Source: Gammaproteobacteria bacterium (GTDB taxonomy: Bacteria; Pseudomonadota; Gammaproteobacteria; Magnimaribacterales; AG-339-G14). Taken from it: a stretch of 64,000 nucleotides of DNA. A program made the translations under genes and the position numbers. The DNA is taken from the NCBI GenBank assembly GCA_003331625.1, contig QOPF01000006.1, positions 1 to 64,000 on the forward strand, written 5' to 3'. Of this stretch, positions 16,995 through 25,326 are shown piece by piece (position 1 is the first letter of the stretch; every line of letters begins with the position of its first letter). The notes beneath the pieces are model-generated. The model was not told the origin of the DNA, made no database searches, and worked only from the letters and a program-made list of their open reading frames with translations.

Positions 16995-17786
16995 TTATTT
17001 ACCTTTCCAATTTGGCAATCTTTTTTCAGCAAAAGCCACTGGACCTTCAATAAAGTCTTCGCTCCCAAACAATTCTTTGACAGCAGAATAGTGGGCTTGC
17101 ATAGATTTTTCTAAATCGGGCTCGTTGAAATTTTCATAGGCAACTTGTTTAGTCGCTCTAATTGACATTGGTGAACATTCTTCAATTTGTTTTGCCCAGG
17201 CTTTTGCTGCGCTTAATAAATTTTCCGGTTCCACAACTTCATTTACAAAGCCTAAGCTTTTGCCTTCTTCAGCAGATACGTGTCTGCCAGTAAGCATCAT
17301 GCCCAGTGCATTTTTCATGCCAATTTGTCTTGGAAGTCTTTGCATGCCTCCGGCAAGTGCTGCCAAACCAACTTTAGGTTCAGGCAAAGCAAATTTTGCA
17401 TTAGTAGATGCGACAATCAAATCGCAAGCCAATGCTATTTCAAATCCGCCTCCCATCGATACACCATTCACAGCAGCGATCAAAGGCTTGGTTAAATTAA
17501 ATCTAGAAGTTAAACCAGCAAAACCTGAGGAAGCCATATTAATATCCATCTTGCCTCCTGCTTCAGCTTGAAACTTAAGATCGTTTCCTGCAGAAAAAGC
17601 ACGATCACCTTCACCAGTGACAATACCAACCCAAAGATTTTCGTCTTTATCAAATTCATTCCAAACTTCATCAAATTCTGCATGAGCAGGCGGATGCAAG
17701 GCATTCATCCTTTCAGGTCTATTTATTGTGACGGTCAAGATATGACCATCTATATCGGTTTTTAAAAATTCATAATCTGTTTTCAT
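16995..17786 (-). CDS. Enoyl-CoA hydratase/isomerase family protein
   Basis: A 263-residue crotonase. It has VTINRPERMNALHPPAH, the oxyanion motif AFSAGNDLKF, GVSMGGGFEIALACDL and ALPEPKVGLAALAGGMQRLPR. The Glu at FALPEP fits one catalytic position; the second Glu position of true hydratases appears to be Ala/Gly (GLAALAGG), so isomerase, hydrolase or lyase chemistry is possible. The start at 17786 was chosen because GGGAGA lies six bases upstream; an upstream ATG (17834) would add 16 residues without homology. It is the first gene of the minus-strand operon. Confidence 0.85.
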   Translation of the reverse strand: MKTDYEFLKTDIDGHILTVTINRPERMNALHPPAHAEFDEVWNEFDKDENLWVGIVTGEGDRAFSAGNDLKFQAEAGGKMDINMASSGFAGLTSRFNLTKPLIAAVNGVSMGGGFEIALACDLIVASTNAKFALPEPKVGLAALAGGMQRLPRQIGMKNALGMMLTGRHVSAEEGKSLGFVNEVVEPENLLSAAKAWAKQIEECSPMSIRATKQVAYENFNEPDLEKSMQAHYSAVKELFGSEDFIEGPVAFAEKRLPNWKGK

Positions 17787-17797
17787 ATTTTCTCCCA

Positions 17798-17899
17798 AAA
17801 AAGTGGACGTTAATATTAATGAAGGAATTCGCATGAGTCTAGAGGGAACTCATTACTTTATTTTTTTTTCAGAACTGCAATAATGCTATTCCACTTTTT
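17798..17899. promoter_or_regulatory. Divergent control region with inverted repeats
   Basis: Between the divergent crotonase and SDR genes, AAAAAGTGGA (17798-17807) and TCCACTTTTT (17890-17899) form a perfect 10-base inverted pair. Read in each gene's own direction, both leaders are TCCACTTTTT followed by a purine-rich GGAGA Shine-Dalgarno. Inside lies an imperfect-free dyad ATGAGT...ACTCAT (17833-17853, nine-base spacer) and the palindrome TTAATATTAA (17810-17819). The dyad is a good operator candidate. No regulator gene is adjacent. Confidence 0.45.
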
Positions 17900-17909
17900 A
17901 GGAGAGCTT

Positions 17910-18677
17910 ATGAACATACAAGATAAAGTTGCAGTCATTACTGGCGGCGCATCCGGCTTAGGTTTGGCTACGGCAAAACTACTTGCCGAAAAAGGAGCGA
18001 AGTTAATGCTTCTTGATTTAAACGAAGATAACGCAAAAGCTGCGGTCAAAGATCTTGGTGAAAGTTCAGATTACTGCATTACGAATGTTATCGAAGAAGA
18101 TAGCGTCAAAGCTGCTATGGACAAAACGGTTGAAAAATTTGGCGCCATACATATTTTAGTTAATTGCGCGGGTATTGGTAGCGCTTCTAAAACAGTTGGC
18201 AAGCAAGGGCCTCATCCTTTAGATTATTTCAAATTAGTTTTAGACATTAATTTAACCGGTACTTTCAATGCTATTAGATTAGCCGCTGAGGCAATGGGTA
18301 AAAATGAACCAGAGCAAGATAACGAGTGCGGAGTCATAGTGAATACAGCTTCAGTAGCTGCTTTTGATGGCCAAGTTGGACAAGCAGCATACAGTGCCAG
18401 TAAAGGCGGGGTAGTTGGAATGACGTTGCCAATTGCCAGAGATTTGGCTCGAATGGGAATTAGAAACAATACCATTGCTCCTGGAATTTTCGACACGCCA
18501 ATGATGGCCATGGCTAGTGATGAAGTAAGAAATCCACTGATTGAAATGACTCAATTTCCAAAACGTTTGGGTAACCCCGATGAATTTGCGATGTTGACAA
18601 CACAAATAATTGAAAATCCATTCCTCAACGGTGAGACGATCCGTCTCGATGGCGGAATCAGGATGCAACCGAAATAA
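17910..18677 (+). CDS. SDR, 3-hydroxyacyl-CoA dehydrogenase type-2-like
   Basis: A 255-residue SDR close to the HSD17B10/type-2 3-hydroxyacyl-CoA dehydrogenase group. It shows TGGASGLG, LDLNEDN (acidic residue, NAD), NCAGIG, an insertion around TVGKQGPHPLDYFK that is typical of this group, catalytic YSASK, and the ending GETIRLDGGIRMQPK. The start was placed at the ATG with TTAGGAGAG just upstream; an in-frame ATG at 17883 would add nine residues. It diverges from the crotonase operon and is followed after two bases by the FAH-family gene. Confidence 0.87.
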   Translation: MNIQDKVAVITGGASGLGLATAKLLAEKGAKLMLLDLNEDNAKAAVKDLGESSDYCITNVIEEDSVKAAMDKTVEKFGAIHILVNCAGIGSASKTVGKQGPHPLDYFKLVLDINLTGTFNAIRLAAEAMGKNEPEQDNECGVIVNTASVAAFDGQVGQAAYSASKGGVVGMTLPIARDLARMGIRNNTIAPGIFDTPMMAMASDEVRNPLIEMTQFPKRLGNPDEFAMLTTQIIENPFLNGETIRLDGGIRMQPK

Positions 18678-18679
18678 CT

Positions 18680-19564
18680 ATGAAACTAGTAACCTACTCC
18701 AACAGCGATATGCCGGCTATTGGCGCTTTGATCGAGGACAGTATTTGTCCATTTACCAATGATTCTTCTTTACCAACCGAAATGAAAGCATTTCTTGAAG
18801 GTGGGGAAGTGAACATGAACAAAGCGACAGACTTACTTGCAAAAGCTGAAAATTTAATCCCTGTTGATTCAGTTAGTTTGTTGTCTCCAATCCTTAATCC
18901 ACAAAAGATTCTGGCTATCGGTCTCAATTACGCTGACCACGTAAAAGAATCCGGGATGGAAACTCCTAAGATTCCCATGGTTTTTAATAAGCAGTCTTCG
19001 TCAGTGACCGGTCACAATGATGTTATCCACTTGCCAAGGGCTTCAGAAGCTTTGGACTATGAGGCAGAAATGGCGTTTGTGATTGGTAAGCAATGTCGTC
19101 ACGTTTCTAAAGATGAAGCAGCGTCTGTGATTGCAGGTATTACCATTTGCAACGATGTCAGTGTCAGAGATTGGCAATTAGCAGTACCTACTTTTACCAT
19201 GGGTAAAAGTTTCGATACGCATTGTCCTTTGGGACCTTGTTTAGTAACCATGGATGAAATTGGCGATCCGCATAACCTGGATATCAAACTTTTCTTAAAT
19301 GGCGAAGAAAAACAAAATTCCAATACCAAGGAACTCGTTTTTAACTGTTACGATTTAATCGAACATTTATCTACAGCCTTTACGCTTATGCCGGGCGATG
19401 TTGTGCCTACTGGAACTCCTGGCGGTGTATTGGGTGTAGAAGTCATGGCAGGAAGAGCAAGTTGGCTCCAAGAGGGCGATGAAATCAAAATTGAATTGGA
19501 AAAAGTAGGAACTCTTAGCAATAAAGTTGTTAAAGAACCGGACTCAACCAAATTCATTGCTTAG
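18680..19564 (+). CDS. Fumarylacetoacetate hydrolase (FAH) family protein
   Basis: A 294-residue FAH-superfamily enzyme. The C-terminal catalytic fold shows AIGLNYADHVKESG, the metal-binding ALDYEAEMAFVIGK (two Glu), ICNDVSVRDWQ (metal Asp) and VPTGTPGGV. The N-terminal 70 residues form the smaller family domain. Members hydrolyse or decarboxylate 2,4-dioxo acids in aromatic and sugar catabolism. It lies two bases after the SDR and four bases before the SixA-like gene. A role at the end of the CoA-ester catabolic cluster is inferred. Confidence 0.87.
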   Translation: MKLVTYSNSDMPAIGALIEDSICPFTNDSSLPTEMKAFLEGGEVNMNKATDLLAKAENLIPVDSVSLLSPILNPQKILAIGLNYADHVKESGMETPKIPMVFNKQSSSVTGHNDVIHLPRASEALDYEAEMAFVIGKQCRHVSKDEAASVIAGITICNDVSVRDWQLAVPTFTMGKSFDTHCPLGPCLVTMDEIGDPHNLDIKLFLNGEEKQNSNTKELVFNCYDLIEHLSTAFTLMPGDVVPTGTPGGVLGVEVMAGRASWLQEGDEIKIELEKVGTLSNKVVKEPDSTKFIA

Positions 19565-19567
19565 TGT

Positions 19568-20047
19568 TTGAAACTTTTCTTTTTAAGGCACGCTAAGTCC
19601 GATTGGGGTAATCCCTCATTGAAAGACTTTGACCGACCTCTTAATAAAAGAGGCTTGAGAGATGCCCCTCTAATGGGAAAGAAATTACATAATTATCTTC
19701 CAGATATTCTAAAAGTAATTTCCAGTCCTGCTAAAAGAACCAAAGAAACTTTGGAATTATTTTTTTCTGACTATGACCGAAATTTTTCCATTGAATTTGA
19801 TGACTCTCTTTATCATGGAGTTCCTTCTGATTACTTAAAAAATATTATTTCTTTAAGCAATGAGGATGCCATTATTTTTATAGGTCACAATCCTGGAATT
19901 TCTGAAGCTGCGTCAATGTTTTCAAGCCGTGATATCTTTTTTCCAACCTGTGGCTGCATGGGTTTTTCTGTTGAAAAGTCATCAATTGATTCTAATAATT
20001 TTCATGATGCGATAGAGACTTTTTACGAATACCCAAAGAAAGCGTGA
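19568..20047 (+). CDS. SixA-like histidine phosphatase
   Basis: A 159-residue histidine-phosphatase-superfamily protein resembling SixA. The phosphohistidine motif RHAKSDW (His8) opens the protein, followed by DFDRPLNKRGLRDAP, SSPAKRTKET and GHNPGISEAA with the second catalytic His. The start codon is TTG at 19568. It is three bases after the FAH gene and may be read through from that unit. SixA removes phosphate from histidine-phosphotransfer proteins; the partner here is unknown. Confidence 0.8.
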   Translation: MKLFFLRHAKSDWGNPSLKDFDRPLNKRGLRDAPLMGKKLHNYLPDILKVISSPAKRTKETLELFFSDYDRNFSIEFDDSLYHGVPSDYLKNIISLSNEDAIIFIGHNPGISEAASMFSSRDIFFPTCGCMGFSVEKSSIDSNNFHDAIETFYEYPKKA

Positions 20048-20061
20048 ACTTTTTATAAGGT

Positions 20062-20083
20062 CTGTTACAGAATTGAAAATTTA
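20062..20083 (+). promoter_or_regulatory. Weak candidate Pho box before plcP
   Basis: CTGTTAC (20062-20068) matches a half-site of the Pho box consensus (CTGTCAT) at six or fewer positions. The 11-base-phased partner, TTGAAAA at 20073-20079, is poor. The 105-base gap before plcP is the only sizeable upstream region for the plcP-agt-ugd-phoBR run, so a promoter must lie here. The sequence alone supports PhoB control only weakly. Confidence 0.25.
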
Positions 20084-20155
20084 ACGAAAAATCAGACTAT
20101 TTGAAATGAAATAGTATTGAATTAAAAATTTTAAAAGTTCTTAATTGCCCTGTTG

Positions 20156-20932
20156 ATGGAGCAAAAAAAATTTAAATCTATTTGGTTGTCAGATATTCAT
20201 TTAGGCACTAAAGGCTGCCAAGCCGAAAGACTTCTTGATTTTCTCTACAACCATTCTTGCGAAGAATTATATTTAGTTGGAGATATTATTGACGGCTGGC
20301 GATTGGAACAAACCCTTTTTTGGCCTCAAGCACATACCAATGTTCTAAGACGTTTTCTGTCTTATGCAAAAGATGACACAAATGTAAATTACATCACAGG
20401 AAATCACGATGAGTTTCTTAGATCGTATTCACCTATATTATTAGGAAACGTAAAGGTTAGTGATCGAGATACTTATACATCTATAAGCGGAAAAAAATAC
20501 TTAGTCATCCATGGCGACCAATTTGATCTGGTTACTAAATACAATAAATGGATTTCTAAACTAGGCAGCTGGGCTTATGAACTCTTGATGGCAATCAACA
20601 GGGTAATAAATTTTTTCAGAAAAAATTTCAATCTCGGATACTGGTCCTTCTCAGCATATGTAAAACACAAAGTTAAATCAGCAGTAAACTTCATAAGCGA
20701 CTTTGAGAGTTCTCTAGCCTTTGCATGCAAAAAGGAAGGATTTGATGGAGTAATTTGCGGTCATATTCATTCAGCTGCAAATGAAATGATAGATGAAATA
20801 CATTATCTGAACTGTGGTGATTGGGTTGAGTCTTGTACTGCATTGGTAGAAGATTATGAGGGTCGTTTTCACATAATTGATTACTCCAAAGAAACATACA
20901 ATCAAAATTCTCCAGAAGAAAAGGTTGCATGA
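20156..20932 (+). CDS. plcP: PlcP-type metallophosphoesterase (phospholipase C, lipid remodelling)
   Basis: A 258-residue calcineurin-like phosphoesterase with all five metal motifs: SDIH (12-15), GDIIDGW (42-48), GNHDE (82-86), H119-GDQFD and GHIH (202-205). Such proteins are often labelled UDP-2,3-diacylglucosamine diphosphatase (LpxH). However, the adjoining Agt-type glycosyltransferase and the phoBR genes match the PlcP-Agt pathway of marine bacteria, in which PlcP cleaves phospholipids to diacylglycerol under phosphate starvation. The ATG at 20156 follows a TTG in frame. Its stop overlaps the next ATG (ATGA), showing tight coupling. LpxH-like activity is the alternative. Confidence 0.78.
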   Translation: MEQKKFKSIWLSDIHLGTKGCQAERLLDFLYNHSCEELYLVGDIIDGWRLEQTLFWPQAHTNVLRRFLSYAKDDTNVNYITGNHDEFLRSYSPILLGNVKVSDRDTYTSISGKKYLVIHGDQFDLVTKYNKWISKLGSWAYELLMAINRVINFFRKNFNLGYWSFSAYVKHKVKSAVNFISDFESSLAFACKKEGFDGVICGHIHSAANEMIDEIHYLNCGDWVESCTALVEDYEGRFHIIDYSKETYNQNSPEEKVA

Positions 20933-21915
20933 AAATTCTGTTGGTCACTGATGCTTGGAAACCTCAGGTTAATGGCGTAGTAACTACTCTTGAAAATTTA
21001 GTAAAGAAATTATCATTAAACAATGAAGTAAAAATCATTGAGCCAAATAGTTTTGTTTCTGTTCCTATACCTTTTTATAAAGAAATAAAACTTTCGCTGA
21101 ATGTTTTTAAAATAAAAAAAATAATTAAAGAATTTCATCCAGAATTGATTCATATTGCGACAGAGGGACCACTTGGACTTTATACAAGAAAAGTATGTTT
21201 GGTAAAAAAACTTAATTTTTCAACTTCCTATCATACAAATTTTCCCTTATACCTAAAAAAAATGTTGGGTATACCAGTTCATTTAACAAATAGATTTGAA
21301 AGATGGTTTCACAATGCAGCTAGCATTACTTTTGTTAATACACCGTCTCACAAAAAGGAACTAGAAGAGATTGGAATTAAGAAATTAGCCTTATGGTCAA
21401 GGGGGATTGATGAAAGCATTTTTTTCCCCACGCCAAGTAATAATAATAATAGCTACTATCTCTATGTTGGCAGAGTGTCTAAGGAAAAAAATTTAGAGTC
21501 TTTCCTAAGTTTAGAACTGGATAAGAAAAAAGTTGTAGTAGGTGATGGTCCGAGCTTAAAAAGCCTCAAAAAAAAATATCCAGAGGTAGAATTTCTTGGC
21601 TATAAATTTGGTAGAGAGCTAGCTGAAATTTACTCAAATGCGTGTGTTAAGGTTTTTCCTTCTAAGACTGATACCTTTGGAATTGTCATGATAGAGGCAA
21701 ATGCCTGTGGAACACCTGTAGCAGGATATCCAGTAACTGGACCAATTGATGTTGTTAGAAATGGCGTAAATGGCTTCTTGGATAACGATTTAAAACAAGC
21801 AATAGAACAAGCAAAAAAAATCGATCCTAAATCATGTATTGCATATTCAAAAAAATATTCTTGGGACGAAGTTGCAAGCAATTTTATTTCTACTATAACA
21901 ACAGCAAATCCATGA
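20929..21915 (+). CDS. agt: Agt-type glycosyltransferase (diacylglycerol glycosylation)
   Basis: A 328-residue GT4-family glycosyltransferase. The N-terminal donor-domain signature TDAWKPQVNGVVTTLENL and the C-terminal SKTDTFGIVMIEANACGTPV, with the EX7E-type loop, resemble the SqdX/mannosyltransferase group to which Agt belongs. Known Agt enzymes use UDP-glucose or UDP-glucuronate to make monoglucosyl- or glucuronosyl-diacylglycerol that replaces phospholipid. It is coupled by ATGA overlaps to plcP before it and to a UDP-glucose dehydrogenase after it, which argues that UDP-glucuronate is a donor. No transmembrane helix is seen, so a peripheral inner-membrane location is likely. Confidence 0.8.
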   Translation: MKILLVTDAWKPQVNGVVTTLENLVKKLSLNNEVKIIEPNSFVSVPIPFYKEIKLSLNVFKIKKIIKEFHPELIHIATEGPLGLYTRKVCLVKKLNFSTSYHTNFPLYLKKMLGIPVHLTNRFERWFHNAASITFVNTPSHKKELEEIGIKKLALWSRGIDESIFFPTPSNNNNSYYLYVGRVSKEKNLESFLSLELDKKKVVVGDGPSLKSLKKKYPEVEFLGYKFGRELAEIYSNACVKVFPSKTDTFGIVMIEANACGTPVAGYPVTGPIDVVRNGVNGFLDNDLKQAIEQAKKIDPKSCIAYSKKYSWDEVASNFISTITTANP

Positions 21916-23261
21916 ATATAAATATCATTGGCGCAGGATATGTTGGCTTGGTAACTGCCTCATGTTTTGCGCATTCAGGACACAAAGTTAAATGTTATGA
22001 CATAGATAAGGATAAGATCGATTTGCTTAAAAAAGGCAAAACTAATATTTATGAACCTCAGCTTGAATCTTTGCTAAAGGAAAATTTAGAAAATAAACGA
22101 TTAAATTTTTCAGATAATTTGCATGATATTTGCACCTTTTCAAATATTTTTTTTATTTGTGTCGGCACACCACCCAGAGGCTCGGGTGAGGCTAATTTAT
22201 TAGCTCTCTACAAATCTATTTTTTCTATTTCTGAAAATACTAAAAATGCCTTTCTCATAGTTAAATCTACTGTTCCCCCAGGGACATGTGAAGAATTGTC
22301 AGCAATGATTGACTCGTCGAAAAATATCAGTATTTCAATGTGTCCAGAATTTTTAAGAGAAGGCTCTGCGGTAAAAGATTTCTTAAAACCTGACAGAATA
22401 GTTATTGGCAAAAATCCTGATACCTCAGAAGATCTTTTTCTTACTATTTTTTCTCCTTTTATAAGGGAAAATAAATCCATCATTTTTATGGATACACTTT
22501 CAGCAGAGTTGACTAAGTATGCTTCAAATTCTTTTTTGGCTACTAAAATCAGTTTTATGAATGAGCTTTCAATTTATGCTGATCTGAAGGGCGCTGATAT
22601 TGAGAAAGTAAGAATGGGCATAGGACTTGATAAAAGAATAGGTTATGAATATCTATATCCCGGATTGGGATTTGGCGGTTCCTGTTTTCCAAAAGATATT
22701 AGAGCATTGATTGATAATGCTGATGATGCAAATCTTGATTTGAAACTCTTAAAGTCTGTAATAGAGATTAATGATCATCAGGTAGATATTTTTACGAAAA
22801 AGATTACAGGATATTTTGAATCAGATGATTTATCCGGTCTTACACTTTCTTTTTGGGGCGTATCTTTCAAACCTAATACAGATGATATTCGTTTTGCTCC
22901 TTCAATTAAATTGATTAAAAATCTTCTTAACAAAGGAGCACTAGTTAAAGCTTATGACCCTAAAGCTTTGGATAATTTAAAAGAAACAATTCAGCATAAA
23001 AATTTATCTTTTCATCATAATGCTTTTGATGCCGCCAAGGATTCAAACTCATTGATTATTGCTACAGAATGGAAGGAATTTTTTAATATAGACTTTGAAG
23101 ATTTGAAAACTGTTTTAAAAAATCCAGTCATCTTTGATGGAAGAAATATCTATGATCCTAATCTTCTATCCCAGAAAGGATTTGATTACATATGTATTGG
23201 TAGGCCCACTAAAATAAACAACATACATGAGTTCTCTAATTCTTTAAATGTTGTAAAATAA
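21912..23261 (+). CDS. ugd: UDP-glucose 6-dehydrogenase
   Basis: A 449-residue nucleotide-sugar dehydrogenase. It has the N-terminal NAD fold INIIGAGYVGLVTASCFA, VGTPPRGSGEANL, VKSTVPPGT, CPEFLREG, and the catalytic cysteine C258 in GFGGSCFPKD, with the C-terminal sugar-binding SFWGVSFKPNTDDIRFAPS. It oxidises UDP-glucose to UDP-glucuronate with two NAD. The ATG at 21912 overlaps the agt stop (ATGA); an earlier in-frame ATG at 21834 inside agt lacks homology. The coupling to agt suggests it feeds glucuronosyl-lipid synthesis. A GDP-mannose dehydrogenase is the less likely alternative. Confidence 0.88.
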   Translation: MNINIIGAGYVGLVTASCFAHSGHKVKCYDIDKDKIDLLKKGKTNIYEPQLESLLKENLENKRLNFSDNLHDICTFSNIFFICVGTPPRGSGEANLLALYKSIFSISENTKNAFLIVKSTVPPGTCEELSAMIDSSKNISISMCPEFLREGSAVKDFLKPDRIVIGKNPDTSEDLFLTIFSPFIRENKSIIFMDTLSAELTKYASNSFLATKISFMNELSIYADLKGADIEKVRMGIGLDKRIGYEYLYPGLGFGGSCFPKDIRALIDNADDANLDLKLLKSVIEINDHQVDIFTKKITGYFESDDLSGLTLSFWGVSFKPNTDDIRFAPSIKLIKNLLNKGALVKAYDPKALDNLKETIQHKNLSFHHNAFDAAKDSNSLIIATEWKEFFNIDFEDLKTVLKNPVIFDGRNIYDPNLLSQKGFDYICIGRPTKINNIHEFSNSLNVVK

Positions 23262-23268
23262 ATTCGTA

Positions 23269-23970
23269 ATGAAAAAGATTCTAGTTATTGAGGATGAAGA
23301 AGACTTAAATCAAACTTTGAGTTTTAATTTGGAAAACGAAGGCTATAAAGTTACGTCTGCTTTGAAAGGTTCAGAGGCCTTAAAAATTCTAAAAGATTCC
23401 GATACTCCAGATTTAGTCATTCTTGATTTGATGTTACCTGACATATCCGGTTTGGATATTTGTCGACACATTCGTTCTGAAAAAGAGTTGAAAAATATAA
23501 GTGTAATTATGGTGACTGCAAAAGGAGAAGAAGTAGATAGGGTAGTTGGATTTGAGCTGGGTGCAGATGATTACATAGTTAAGCCTTATAGCATTAGAGA
23601 ACTCATGTTGAGAGTTCAAGCCCAGTTAAGGAGAAACAGCAGCGATTCAGATAAAAATAAAGCTACTGATGATGAAGACAATATTACTTTTAAAGAGCTA
23701 TTGATTGATATCAATAGACATAAAGTATTTCTTGGAGATGAAAAAATTGATCTTACCGCAAAGGAATTTACTCTCTTGAAACATCTTTTAACAAGGATAG
23801 ATAAGGTGCAAACCAGAGACAACTTACTCGATAAAGTTTGGGGATACGATAGTTCTGTCACCACAAGGACTGTTGATACGCATGTCAAGAGATTGAGATC
23901 TAAGTTAGGAAAATACGGAGCCAACATAGAAACCATTAGAGGTGTTGGATATATTTTCAACAAAGCTTAA
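23269..23970 (+). CDS. phoB: Phosphate regulon response regulator PhoB
   Basis: A 233-residue OmpR/PhoB-family regulator. The receiver domain (1-120) has the acidic pocket EDEED, phosphoacceptor D53 in ILDLMLPD, and the Lys in VKPYSIREL. The C-terminal winged helix (about 135-232) carries LTAKEFTLLKHL and TRTVDTHVKRLRSKLG...IRGVGYIF. KPYS and the RGVGY ending are typical of PhoB. It starts seven bases after ugd and is followed nine bases later by the histidine kinase, so it appears to be a distal gene of the plcP operon. Confidence 0.92.
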   Translation: MKKILVIEDEEDLNQTLSFNLENEGYKVTSALKGSEALKILKDSDTPDLVILDLMLPDISGLDICRHIRSEKELKNISVIMVTAKGEEVDRVVGFELGADDYIVKPYSIRELMLRVQAQLRRNSSDSDKNKATDDEDNITFKELLIDINRHKVFLGDEKIDLTAKEFTLLKHLLTRIDKVQTRDNLLDKVWGYDSSVTTRTVDTHVKRLRSKLGKYGANIETIRGVGYIFNKA

Positions 23971-23979
23971 TATAGCTTA

Positions 23980-25326
23980 GTGAAACTTTCTTTAAAAATT
24001 AGGATTTTTCTTTTGACCGTCTTCACGGTCATGGTTTCTTTTTTAATTAGCGCAGTTATTTTAAAAGGCGATGCATTCTTTAACGAGAATATTGTTATTG
24101 GAATTATTATGTTTGTGATTCTTATTTTCGCTTCAGGTACCACGCTTTACAGATTTTTACGAGACGTTGTAATCAAAGCTGCAAGAATTATTTCAGGTCC
24201 TAATAATACTGAAGAAATGGATTCTGAATCAGCCTTCGAATCATTGAGGACCTCTTCGGCTGAGGTTCAAAATGAACTATTAAATTATTCAAAACAATTA
24301 TCCTTTGTTAGTAACTTACTTTCTAGAATGGGACAGGGTGTTATTTTAGTAAATAAAAATTTGAATGTTATTTATTTCAATCAAACTATTTCTAAAGATT
24401 TTTTTCCTGAATTAAAAGTTGGTGATGACTTATTCAAAAATATTTCTTATCCCGCATTTAAAAAATTTATAAGAAAAGCTTGGGAAAAAGATGAATATAC
24501 AAAAGAAATCTCAGGTCCTAGAACAATCAAGACTGTATATTTAGTGAGCTCACAAAAATTTTCTACCGACGATCAACTCCTGATTGTTTTCAATGATATT
24601 TCAAAATTAAAAAACCTTGAAAAGATGCGTGGAGACTTTATTGGTAACGTCTCACATGAACTAAGAACGCCAATAAGCGTTATAAAGGCCAATTCAGAAA
24701 CTTTACTTACAAGCAAGTTAATTAAAGATAAGAATGCAATTGAGTTTACCAAGGCAATTCAATCTCAAAGCGAGAGAATGGCGACTATAGTTAATGAATT
24801 GCTTTCTATTTCTAGCATGGAATCTGGTGATTATCCTATCTCTTTAGATAAACTAAACATAAAAAATATTGTTGATTCCGCTTTGCAAGAATTAAAGCCT
24901 ATGACCAATAAAAACAGTATCACTTTAGTGAACAATCTTGATCAGTGCACTAATATCATTGGCGATGAATCTGCAATGAAAATAATCATTTCCAATTATA
25001 TTAATAACGCGATAAAACACAGCCCTAAGAAATCTTCAATAGTTATTGATTGTAAAAAAGTAGATAAAGACTTTTGTAGAATAATGGTAAAAGATAATGG
25101 TTCAGGAATTGCTAAAAAATATAGAGAAAGAGTTTTTGAAAGATTCTTTAGAGTAGATAAGGGCAGATCTAAAAAAGTTGGTGGTACTGGACTAGGATTG
25201 TCGATATCAAAAAACCTTGCATTAATGATGGGTTATTCTGTTGGGGTAGATTCAAATACTCCAAAGGGATCGATATTTTACATAGATGTCAAAACGGATC
25301 ACGAAGCTTCCCAGGAAGTTGCTTGA
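23980..25326 (+). CDS. phoR: Phosphate regulon sensor histidine kinase PhoR
   Basis: A 448-residue kinase starting at GTG. Two N-terminal membrane helices (about 8-28 and 37-57) with almost no periplasmic loop match PhoR, which senses the PstSCAB state rather than an external ligand. A PAS-like region (about 110-205) precedes the HisKA domain with phosphoacceptor H226 in GNVSHELRTPIS. The ATPase domain has the N box SNYINNAIKH, DNGSGI and GGTGLGLSIS. Its last 28 bases overlap the convergent ppx gene. phoU, which usually couples Pst to PhoR, is not in this window. Confidence 0.9.
   Translation: MKLSLKIRIFLLTVFTVMVSFLISAVILKGDAFFNENIVIGIIMFVILIFASGTTLYRFLRDVVIKAARIISGPNNTEEMDSESAFESLRTSSAEVQNELLNYSKQLSFVSNLLSRMGQGVILVNKNLNVIYFNQTISKDFFPELKVGDDLFKNISYPAFKKFIRKAWEKDEYTKEISGPRTIKTVYLVSSQKFSTDDQLLIVFNDISKLKNLEKMRGDFIGNVSHELRTPISVIKANSETLLTSKLIKDKNAIEFTKAIQSQSERMATIVNELLSISSMESGDYPISLDKLNIKNIVDSALQELKPMTNKNSITLVNNLDQCTNIIGDESAMKIIISNYINNAIKHSPKKSSIVIDCKKVDKDFCRIMVKDNGSGIAKKYRERVFERFFRVDKGRSKKVGGTGLGLSISKNLALMMGYSVGVDSNTPKGSIFYIDVKTDHEASQEVA

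Noticed and set aside
20156-20932. LpxH (UDP-2,3-diacylglucosamine diphosphatase) label for the metallophosphoesterase
   Set aside because: Motifs cannot exclude it, but coupling to an Agt-type glycosyltransferase, ugd and phoBR fits PlcP far better than lipid A synthesis.
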